Shown piece after piece: positions 10,801 through 22,800 of a stretch of DNA of 64,000 nucleotides. Under the pieces are notes generated by a model, which saw only the letters and a list, made by a program, of their open reading frames with translations, was not told where the DNA came from and searched no databases. This DNA comes from Branchiostoma belcheri (lineage: Eukaryota > Chordata > Leptocardii > Amphioxiformes > Branchiostomatidae). How positions within the stretch are numbered: the first letter of the stretch is position 1; every line of letters begins with the position of its first letter. Made by a program: the position numbers and the translations under genes. Location of the stretch: assembly GCF_001625305.1 (NCBI RefSeq), contig NW_017804165.1:1040584-1104583 (forward strand), given 5' to 3'.

Positions 10801-13800
10801 AAACTGTCTTCTCCTCACACTCGCTGTACAGCTCCACTTTAGCAGCCCCCTCTGGTGTCACCTCATCCACCAGGACACGGAAGGTTTTGTCTTGTACAAG
10901 GTCCTCAAAAAACAACACAGCTTCTGACGACCAGCCACCTGTGAATTAACAACATGTTAGATTAGTCAACAGACTTGCAGTTCTGATGACCAAAAGTGGG
11001 GAACCAGTAAAACAAAACTGAGCTACAAAATACCCAAGTATAAACTGTGCAGAAAAATTTGTGGTATACTCTTCAAATCCTGAAGCTGATGTCTGACAAA
11101 AAAGTGGATACAAGGTGCAAATTAACCTAGGAAACAAATTGGATGCATGACTGTTAACTGTGTTGAACATGCAATGGAACTGCCAAGTGCTGCTAAGCAT
11201 GAAAAAACTTTGTAAACTACAGTGAACAAAGTTTTAAGATTTACATGCCAAGAATACATAGGAAAATACAACCATGTAATAAATTTACAAAAAAAAAGAG
11301 ACACTATAGCTTGCCATTATCTGCTGTCCTGCCCTGTATGTCAGACATGCTACATTCCAAAGCACAAGGAGGCAAGGCAGCCATTTCAGCATCCAAGGGG
11401 CGAGTATTGACCGGGCTCACAGTCTCAAGACTGCCAAAGTCAATGAACTGTACAGTCAGCATCTTGGAGCTCACAACATCCAGAATCTGCATGCAGACAG
11501 AGACAAACAAAACGTCATGCAAAAATAAAGGTTGCCACAAACACCTACTGAATCTAGCTAGTTTGGGCACTGAAAAGAGAACAGCACCAATGCTTATATT
11601 GACAACATTGCATTGATAATTTTCACTAGCTGCCTGCTTATAAAATCCAATTTGTTTATCATCTTACTAGACTGTCAAAAGTAAAATGTGTGTGATCCGA
11701 TAAGAACCCCACCTTTGCTCGGTACCAGGTCTGGTCCTCACTGTACAGTGCACAGCAGAGGTCATTCACCTTTGGAGACTGCACAGTCTCCTGGCACAGC
11801 TCACAGTAGGCTGGACGTGGGGCAACAGAAGAACATAAGTTACCTGCCTTTTGGTTCAAAGGTTACTTTTGGGGCACAGCTCAAAAGGCTTAATTAGCTA
11901 CACATACTACCCGCGCACAGCATGCTGGGTAAACAGCAGGACTCTCCTCAGTCCGTTCCTGACACGCTGGCAACAGGGAGCATTTCTGTACTTTGAGCAA
12001 TTCTGTACTTTGAGGGAGCGATTCTGTAAGATGAGTAAGAAAACTAAAGCGGATCGGAAGAAAAAGTGCTCGGGTTGCGGACAACCCACAGCCCTGCATG
12101 AGAAAGGGAAGGCCAACAAAAACTGTCCCGGACTGGAGATCGACCCGTCCTCCGACTCGGACGGTGGCTCGGAGACAACGCCGGGGAGCCCTACTGCAAC
12201 TCTCCCCGCTACCTTACAGGACACGATGGACTCCCTCAAAAAGAAGAAGGAAGAACTGCAGAAGCTGTTGGACCTGAAGCGACTACAAACAGAGGTCCGT
12301 CAGATGGAAGAGCAGTTGTCTGGCCTAGGCATAGCCAGCCCCGCATCCCCACCACCCCCACCACCACCACCACCGGGCGGACCCACTGCACATGCTCCTA
12401 TCGTCAGCGGTCAGGATCCCGCCGCCTTCCTGGCCGGAGCTACAGCGGCCCTCAATGCTCAGGGCGTCCCCGTCAACCCAGCCGGAGCCACGGCAGTCGG
12501 TATTTGCTCAGTACATATCATATGGGTATATTGGTAAATAGGAATGGATTTTTTCTCCAAAGTTCCTTTAAAAACTAATTCTAAGAATTCTAAAATGTGT
12601 TGAAAAAAGACGGTAAGTAAGTTCATGAGCACCATTTATCCTTGGGAGGTCAGCCTCCACATCTTGGCACCAGAAATGGTCGGGTGTCACCACGTTTGTC
12701 ACCACTACGTTCAGCTGGTCACCAGCTTTCACCTGCCGTGCTGCCAATCGGATGCTAACTTCTGTCTCAGAGGGTGTGCAAGACTCCACATCGTCTTGCG
12801 ATGACGACGAAACAGCTTCACTTCCAGTATCCTGAAACAAAGTAACAGTGTCAAGTAAGGTGAGTAAAGGTAGTGTATAATCTGTTGTTTGTTTGTTTGT
12901 TTGTTTGTTTGTTTGTTTGTTTGTTTGTTTGTTTGTTTGTTTGTTTGTTTGAGCCTTTGTTCATTCATGAATACTAAAATTGGCCTACTGGCTGCTTTTC
13001 ATTCAGGTCATGAGGTATGAGGTCAGGGATAGATAAAATATTAAAGTTACATAATTCAAGTCCTTCTTGGCAAAGGTCATTAAAGTAAAATGCAGTTACC
13101 CTCTCCAATGCACACATAAAATGTGTGAAGACATATAGACAGAAAGTAAATTATCACAACTCAGGCAGGGTGCAGTTCACTCAGAATGTTTCAGAAGTAA
13201 AAACAAACAATAAGCTGTACTATTCATGGTCCTGCCAGACTGAGGTATGCCTACTTACGTTATCCTGAATCAAATGGTGTATTCCATATATCATTACTCC
13301 TGGCTGCACATAAAAATTTACCTGTGGTTCAGAAGACAGCTCACTCCCTTCTGGCTCCTCCCCCTCCCTCGCAGCCAGCCTGCGATCCAACAGCTGCTGC
13401 ACTAGGTCCACACCTGCAGCCCAGGGGACAACAGAAAATGAATCCAATCCAACAAGATTAAAACTTTCTGTGCATCAGTTGCTTGTACATCAGTTGGTTC
13501 AAAGTGTAATGCTATGGCATTAGTGTTCACTTCAACTTTAAAAAAGTAAAGTATCTGCTAGTGCATAAACACTTTTCTCTCTCATAAAATGCACAGTAAC
13601 ACATCGAATGAATATTACTCCTCCCTCATCAAAACTACTGTCAATCATAATGAATAAGGCTACCTTCCACTGTGCAGCTGCCCAGAAGAACCTTCCCATC
13701 ATCCTCCATGTCAGCGACCACGCCCCTGACCACGCCTCCAGTGCAGAGCTCCTCCAGAGCTTCCTTCACCTGGCACGTCCACGTTTCTGAGGTCGCCTCG

Positions 13801-16800
13801 ATTCCGCTTATTCCACAGTGCACTGCCTGCGATTTGGAAATAAACGTCTTATTTTCTCTCTCTGTTTAAGTTTCATTAGTACTGTGAACAACCAAAATAA
13901 CTACACTTGTCAAAATCTCAAAGTACAGTACATGGAAAAGTGACAAAAGATTGTAACAATATAGATTATAATCATATGACAACAACTTATCATAAACACA
14001 AATATCAGTAACCAGAGTTAAGTGTATGGACACAACACCTGAGTGGGGAGGTCAGCCAGCTCGGAGCGCAGTTTGCGGACATGACTGCTGTCCACAGTCT
14101 CTGTGTTCCCGTAGTCTACAAAGTACACAGTCACCTGCAGGGGAACAGGTTCCAATGTTGTACTCGCTTTGCATAAACATAAAAAAATGGAAAGTGGAAA
14201 AACATCTCTTACTTGGAATCAATAAAAGTTAAGTAGTGCTAACACGTTGAGAAAGTTCCAGGTCTCATGCTGGAACGTCTTTGGTGGGTCTTTGTTTATA
14301 GCTGATGATTGTCTGATAACTTCCCAAACCTCAAAAGCAAACGATAGAGCAGATTACCTGGTCACTTTCGGTGAACACCACTTCTGCCCTGTACCACAGA
14401 CCGTCGGAGAACTTTGCACAGCAGACTGACCCTGGCAGGATGTCCCTGAACTGCAGGTCTGACTCAGCTAATCTGTAAAGAAGAGAAGAGAATAGTGTGT
14501 ATCAAGAGATTTTCTAGTGGTAGTACCTACTTTTACCTCTCTCACATATGGATCTGCAATGGTCTTTAGGGTAAGACAGTTTCACAGCTATCAGCATGTT
14601 TTAAACAGATACACACTACTCTCTTAACTCCATCTTAGTAATGTGGAATCCTACACCACAGCAAAATAATATGCCTCAAATGTATAACATGTCAAGATGT
14701 TGAGCATTGAAGCTGGTGTGTAATGCTGAAGGGCAGTTATACTGGCTATTCCAATACAGATACAGAAGACATATCAGCACCTTGGTAAAAAAAATAAATA
14801 AATATACAAGGTTTTGAAATGCTACAGCCCATGTAAACCTACCCGTCATAGATGTTGCTGATCTTCTCTGCCAGGTTGTTGAGGTCCTGTTCAGACTTGA
14901 CCAGCTGTAGCACCATGTTGTCTGGGTCTTCTGCACTCAGGAAGTAGAAATCCAGCTCCTCACCTTTGGACAGACGGGGCTTCTTGTACTGGGCTGGTGT
15001 CTCATCCTCTAGGTCTGTCACAAATAAATAAAATAAGGGGTCATACAGGGTTACAAAAAACTAAGAAAGATTTCTTCTCATCACAACACTGTTTTAATGT
15101 CTATTGGCAAGATGCTATAAAAGTAAGGGGTTATACTGGGTTACAAATAAACTAAGTAAGATTTCTTTCATCCCATTTTAACACTGTAGTTTAGTGTCTG
15201 TCGGCAAGACAATGTATCACAAAAGGAGGGTCCAAAGAAGAAGAAAAAGGAAGGTTGCAGTTCAAACATGGTAGTTTCCTTAGAAACCATTCACCCCAAA
15301 ACTGTGCAGGGGTACCAAAAACTAAAAAATGCAGGGATGATGAAATGCCATAAAAATTTCAACTAATTTACAGATACTGGGAACTACGTGGAAACATCTA
15401 AACCTCACCTTCACTCTTCTGTTCAGCTGGACCCTGACCAGGCCCTTCCGACACTTCAGCACCGACCAACTGGTCAGTAACTTGTTCTGAAACCGATCCT
15501 GCCTCATCAGTGACCAGTTCTGGCTGGTCAGACACTGGTTCCATCTGATCAGCAACTGGTTCTGCCTGATCAGTAACCAAGTCTTGCTGACCACACATTG
15601 ACACGGCCTGGTCAGTAACTTGATCTGGCTTATGAGACACAGGTTCTGTCTTATCATCAAGGTTTGGCTTTTTCTGGTCAGTGACCAGCTCTGGCTGTTC
15701 AGGTACTGATTCTGTCTGATCTGTTATTGGTCCAGGCTCATCAGACACTGACTTGATGAGGTCAATGACCAGTTTTGATTCGTCAGACACTGGTTCTACC
15801 TGATCGATTACAGGCCCTGGCTGCTCAGGCTCAGCTTCTGTCTGTTCAGTCACTGGTTCTGGCTGGTCGGACAATGATTCTATATGCTCTGTTACTGGTT
15901 CTGACTGGTCAGTAGCCATTTCTGGGTGGTTGGAAACTGACTCTGGCTGACTAGTCATTGGCTTTACCTCATCAGTAACTGTTTTAGGCTGGTAAGCCAC
16001 TGGTTCTACTTGTTCGATAACCTGGTCTGGCTGGTCAGAGACAGACTCTACCTCATCAACTGGCTGCTCTTGCTGATCATACGTTTCTGTCTGGCAAGTG
16101 ATCAGTTCTGGCTTGTCTGATTCTATCTTTTCCTCGTCAGAAACTGGTTTGTCCTGCTCTGTGACTACCTCCTTTTCTTCATTGGTCGACCGAATTTCAG
16201 ACATAGGTGGTTCTAATGCTTCAGAATTTAGTGCTACCTGAGCTGTAGTTACCTCAGACTGTTGAGTCTCTGATTCTAACTCATTAGAAATGTCTTCACA
16301 CTGATCAGAAACTGGTTCAAACTGGGTGGGAACAGAAACTGGTTCAAACTGGGTGGGATCAGAAACTGGTTCAAACTGGGTGGGAACAAAAACTGGTTCA
16401 AACTGGGTGGGAACAGAAACTGGTTCAAACTGGGTGGAAACAGAAACTGGTTCAAACTGGGTGGAAACAGAAACTGGTTCAAACTGGGTGGAAACAGAAA
16501 CTGGTTCAAACTGGGTGGAAACGGGTTTCAACTGGTTTGAAACTTGGTCCAACTGGACCGAATTTGGTTCCTCCTTACCAGGTTTTGTCAGAGCTTTTGC
16601 ATGCCCCAAGGTGACCATCTTCTGGTTAATGGAGCTGTCGTCAGTTTCACTTGGGTCATAAAGAACCACGTCAAATTTGTCATCATATTTGCCATCGAAC
16701 TTGGCCTTTAGTTCTTTCTCTATGCAGGTGTCTGAAAAAAGAGAATAGGTATTGAAACTGTGTATATTACATGTTACTGATAGTCTTAAAACATAAATCT

Positions 16801-19800
16801 GTTATTGTTCAACGACTACGTCAATCATGCCAGCAGAACTTTAAAACAGAGAGTTGAGTGATTATTTTTTCCTTGCTGGCAGAAGTACACACCTTGGAAG
16901 GCTTGGATAGCCTGGTCACTCCACTTGTCTGCCACAGGACCCAGTGCTGCTAGCCGACATGATACAGCCTGCCCAGGTACCTGGGCCAGTTCCTGTGGAA
17001 GGGGACGCAGCTTGGCACAGGGGACAACTTCTGCATTCCCATAGTCCACAAACCTAGAATAAACAATAGGTTGAATTTGTGAAAGTTAATGTTGCAGTAA
17101 AGGAGAAAACACAAATCATACAATCATGTTTTTCTTCAACAGATAAGTTCTTATTTACATGCAATAGTTGGCTAAGAAAAGTAGACTTTTTTTATTACTG
17201 TGTCTCTTCAGACGCATGTGAACTTTTATCATGCTACCTTACCAGACAGTGTATATGCAACAAAAATATCAACAGCAATCAGTTGACAGTTAAGTAAAAT
17301 GATTGATATGTTACATACCTGACATGGCACCCTTGCTCTGTAACAGCAGTGATGACGGCTCTGTACCACTGGTCATCCTCTGAGAACTGTGCCAGGGCAG
17401 TCTGGCCTTCCTGGGGGGATGACAGCGGCTCCACTACAACAAAACAAAACCAATAAATATCATCAGTTTGATATTCACAAAACACAGCACACCTAAAACA
17501 TTTTCTTCAAACTTAGTCTCATGTACAAGAAATCAACAAAAAAGTATCTAGCAAAAATATACCAGTAGAACTAGAAGAAACACCTACCTGCAACAGCACA
17601 AAGGTTAGCGATGTCCTCAGCCAGTTTGGTCTGCTGTGCCTCTGCGCTGGCCAGCTGGCAGAAGAAGTTGTCTGGTGACTCCCCACACAGGTAGTACACC
17701 GTCTCCTCTGTCCCAGGCTCAATCTGCAGGGCTGGTATCACTGTGTCCTGGCTTTCTGCCTGAGCTTTCACATCTGAGGAAACAGTCTCACGACTCTCGT
17801 CTAACCCAGAGTCTGGGGTCTCGTTCTGTTTCACAGCTGGCGTCGTCTCAACAGGCTGACTCTCCTCCTTGCTGATCTCTTCTGTGGTGAGCTTCGCTCC
17901 GATCGATTCCTTCCCATCGAGAAGCCGCACATTCCAGCCACTTCCATGCCTTTTGTTGAACTCCACCATCAGCTGTCTCTCCTCTGTGAGCTCCATGAAC
18001 TTCTCATTCGTTCCCTCCGGCCAGGAACCCTCCACGGGCGACACATCAGACAGAGTGCAGGCTATGGCCTGACCTGGCAGGGTCATGAACTTTGGTGGGA
18101 TGCTCTTCACACACTCCGCTGGGACGACTGCTTCGTTTCCATAGTCGATGTAGTAGACGCTGACAGAATGGTTGGTGAACTGCACCCTGCCCCTGTACCA
18201 CACTTCCTCTCCCTCCTCGGAAAACGGCACGATACACGGCATACCGGGTTTGATGTCAGCGATCTCTCGGTCGAGCGTACCGAGGCTGCCGTATTCCTCG
18301 TTTATCTCTTTCATCAGGGTGTCCAGTTTCCCGGCAGAGGTTGCGAGCTGGACGAAGAACAGGCTGGGGTTGGTGGTGTGGGAGACATAGCCCTCCTGAA
18401 GTTCTCCCTCGTCAATATCATTAGCAGCATATACAAAATTTGTTGGCTGGGGCATACTTTCGATCGCAGAGACTTCTGGGTCCACGCTTTGCAGACTGTC
18501 ATCCTTGGATGGTGTGGAGGTCTTCACTGTGGTCTCTTCTACGTCTTCTTTTCCCACTTTCGGCACCATGTCTTTCAGAGACGTCTCACCTTGGGACACT
18601 TCTACCACCCATCTTTGTACTTCTTGATGCAAGAATTTGATGGTCAAGACTTCAGTCAACCCCTGCATGATTGTGGTGATATCCTCTGGCAGATCAGCGA
18701 CTTCCTTCCCCAGTGTACACTCAACAGCTTGTGGTGGAGTCTCCAGGAACTCTGGTGAAATATACTTCATCCTTTCCAACCCAACAGCTTCAGAATTTCC
18801 AAAGTCGACATACAACACATTCACAGTGCTTCCTTCAACACTGAGAACCTGTGCTCTGTACCACTGGTCATCCACAGTATACATGGCCAATACAGGAGTG
18901 CCAGCTTGCAGGGTGTCTAAGGATGGAGTAGACAAGTGTTCGCAGTGCTGGATTTTCTCCATCAGTCCTTCTAGCACCTCTTCTGTCCCTTCCATTTGTA
19001 TGTAGAACTTTGTTGGATCCACCACAGAACTGATGTAGGCTGAGTGGGTCTCTCCCTCCGATATCTCTGCCAACTTATAGGCCTTTGTTTCTGCTGTCTT
19101 CTGAATCTTTTGTGTCAATTCTTCATTGACTGACAGCTCCCCATCAAGGAGAATGACTTCTAGCACCTGCTTCTTGTCTTGCTTGATGACATCTTGTACA
19201 TCGACTGTAAGTGCCTTATCGTTGGTCAAGTCAGAGAATTGCTTCACCAAAGGTGCTTCCCATGGCACAGGTATGTTCTTCAGTACACACTCAAACGCCA
19301 ACTCTGGTAACTCCAAGAACTCTGGCTTTATCTGTTTCACTTTTGACGATGCGACTTCCTCAGTGTTCCCGAAGTCCACAAACTGTACTGCCATTGATCC
19401 TTCTTTTACTTCAATAACCTTTGCTCTGTACCATCCACCATCCTCGCTGTACTGTGCCAGACATGCTGTCTGTTCTTGAGGCATGTTGAAGGCGTCTTCC
19501 TCATCCTTCAGGTTGGAACAGTGTGTGTCGATAGTGTCCATCAGTTCTCCCAGGGCATCTGACTGTTCAACCTTCTGGCACCAGATGTGGTTGGACTTGT
19601 CCATGAACGAGATGTAGGCATCTACTCTGTCTCCTGCCTTTAAACTGTCTGTTTTGTAATAGTTGCTTGCTTTCTGTTGCTTGGTACTGCTTTCTGCTGC
19701 TATGGCTGTAGCATCTCCACTCATGTCCTGCAGCGGCTTGGCTAGTCCCTCGGCTACAAGCTGTTTCCCAACTGTCTCACCGGTCTTCAGTGCTTCCTTG

Positions 19801-22800
19801 TTTGCAGCTAGTTCCACAGTATGAAGGCCACTGCCGTCTTTTCCCAACACTTTGATGACATATGCATCCTCCTGAGAAGTACACAACTGTGTGAACTTAG
19901 CTGTGGTGTCATTGTCCCAAACACTGCTTGTTGAAGTTATATTTGCCAGACTACACTGGAAGGCTTGTACAGGAAGCTCGGTAAATTGTGGCTTGATCAT
20001 CTTCACCAGTGACCTGTCCACCTTCTCAGAGTTGCCATAATCCACAAAGATCACTTCAACTCCGTCCCCCTCAACTTTCATGACTTTTGCTCTATACCAG
20101 CCTTTGTCCTCAGAGAACTGGGCTATGCATGACATACCCTGTTGTGGGTCTTTGAGCATTTCTTCTTTGTTGTCGGCTGCATAGTGGTCACAGATCTTTT
20201 CCATCAGGGAGTCTAGCTCTGAAGTTGAACTTGCAAGTTGGCACCAGAAGTTGGAGGGAGACAATGTCACTGCCACGTACACTTCAGTATTGGTTTCTTC
20301 AGACAAGTCAACCTCCTTCAGTACAGGGAGAGGTCCTGAAGATACTTCAGCTACTTGTACCGGGCGGTCTAGACTTGCTTCAGATGGTTGTGCCTTGATT
20401 TCTGTATCCTCCTGTATAGCATGTCCTCTCTTAACCATGTTTTTCCCGATATCTTCACTTCCGTCAGACAGCTTCACTCTGACAGGTTCTGTTGAGTTGA
20501 GGAACTCTGCTTGTAGAACTCGCTCTATTGTCACCTCTTTGAACCACGAACTGGCTACGCTGGACCAGTCTGACCCAGTCGGTTTCGTTTCATCCAACAG
20601 ACATTCAACTGCAAATGGTGGCTGCTTCGGCAAATCAGCTGGTAGCTCATGGACTTTCTCTAGGGGTACTGACTCCTTGTTTCCATAATCAACAAACTGT
20701 ACTCCCAGTTTTCCTTCTTCAGATGTATCTATGATCCTCCCTCTGTACCAACCATTGTCTTCTGAGAACTGGGCACAGCATGGGTCGCCAAGGCTGAGCT
20801 GTGTTGTAGAAGCTAGTGGCTTGCCAGCCTGAGCAGATGTCTCAACTGCCTCCATCAAACTGTTCAACTGGGGCTCTTGGTCGGCTACCTGGACCCAGAA
20901 CTTTGCTGGTGTCTCACAGTGACTGACGTACACTGGCACTGCACCACCTGCCTGTACTGCAACAGGAGGGTACTTTGGAGTTGTTGATGCGGGGAGCTGT
21001 GATGTTGTTTCACTCTTGTTGGAGGTAGACATGCTTGGACCTTTTTCTCTCTCCACTTCCAGCTGTGCTTTTGGGTCCTCAGCTGGAGGGTTTGCTGTAG
21101 CTACCATCTTCAAGATCTCTTTGTTGACCTGCAGGGCCGATTCTGGGTTTTCTAGCTCCACTTCATAGATGTCCTGTTTCTTGTCAACTACGATGAGCTT
21201 CAGCTGGGCCTCGGCAGTTAACTCTGCAAACTTGACCTTGGCTTCAGGTGTGACATTCTCCACTTTTGATAGGTAGCAGGGGAAGGCCTGTTTGGGAAGG
21301 AGGGCAAACTCTGGTTTCAGGATCCTCATGTTGCTCTTACTGACTTGCTCCTGGTTTCCATAGTCCATAAACTGAAGGATGTATTGTCTCGGTGACACTG
21401 CCTCTTTCACTTCAGCTCTGTACCAGCCCTGGTCAACACTGTACTTTGCTATGACTGCGTGTCCAGGCTTCAGCTTTCCTACGTCTTCTGCATCCCCGCT
21501 TGAGCAGTGAGCATCGATGGCATCCATCAGTTCATCCAGCTTGGACCCCTGGCTCGTCCTCTGGCACCAGAACTTCAGTGGGTCATCTCCATAGGAGACA
21601 ACAGCTATGCCTGACAGTCCAGTCTTAACCTCAGGGTCTGGTGGCACTGATGGGTTAGATGCTGCTTCTCTCTTGATGTCCTTGGCAGGTTCCGCACCTA
21701 ACTTGCTTGCTTCTCGCCTGATGTCTTTGGCAGGTGCTGCTTCTAACTTGCTTGCTTCTCTCCTTGTGTCCTTGGGAGGTGCCGTATCTTGCTTGCTTGT
21801 TGCAGGCCTTGCAAGTTGTGCCTCAACCATCTTCTGAGTGATACTGATGTGCTGTTTGCACGTCAAGTCAATGAAGTACAAGGAGACACCCTCCTTGGTC
21901 TGTTTGCTTGAGACAATGCACTTGAGCTCCTTGTCTATCACCAAACGTTGCAGATGGCTGAATGCTCTGTTGCCCCATGCCTCTCCGTCGTAAGGCAACA
22001 TCTTCTCTTGCAGTGAGCACTTGAAAGCTTGCTGTGGCAGTTTTGAGTAGCTCGGCTTAGACAACCTCAAGTCAGTAACCAGCCTCTTTTCACTGTTGCC
22101 ATAGTCCACAAATCTAACTTCCACCTCGCGACCTGTCACTTTTGTGACCTTGGCACGGTACCACTCGTTGTCTTCTGAGAACCGTGCAATGCAGTCTTGA
22201 CCCACTTCTGGGTTTACGATGTGATCTTTGGTATCGTCTGACTTGTTGTAATAGGTTCCCATGTCTTCCATCAATTTGCTGAGTCCATCATAGCTTTCAA
22301 CAGGCTGGCACCACAACTCACTTGGGCTGACAAGGAGAGAAACCATCACATCAAGCACGCTTCCATCAGCGAAAGAGAGTTCCTGGTACACAATTTTGTC
22401 AGGTGCCTCTGCTGACTTCTGAGGAGCAGTTGGTTGATCTACAGCTGCTGGACTCACTGGTCGACTAGATGTGGGGGTTCCTGCCTTGCTGCTTACAGGA
22501 GTGCTGCCTCGGCTGGAGACAGACGGCGTGGCTTCCCTGGCAAATCCTGCCTGGACCAACTCCTGGCTCACAGATGGCTGGTCTTCCCCTTTCTCCACAT
22601 CTCGCAGCTCCAAGAGTGCCTTTCCACGGGTGCTTACACTGATGACCTTTCCAGCGAGTGTCTTATCCTCGGTCAATGAGGAGAACTTTTCAATAGCTTT
22701 GGCATTCCATACTCCTGAGGTGGGTTTGATGTGTGCTACACTGCACTCAGTTGCATAGCTAGGTGCTACAGAAAACTCTTCGTCAAGTACTCGAATGTCA

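Noticed and set aside
16326-16661. Plus-strand ORF with ETGSNWV repeats
   Set aside because: Mirror frame of the 27-base repeats in the Tudor exon; its openness follows from the repeat period.
17946-18758. Plus-strand 270-codon ORF inside the giant Tudor exon
   Set aside because: A shadow frame of a long coding exon, His/Leu/Val rich without known domains.
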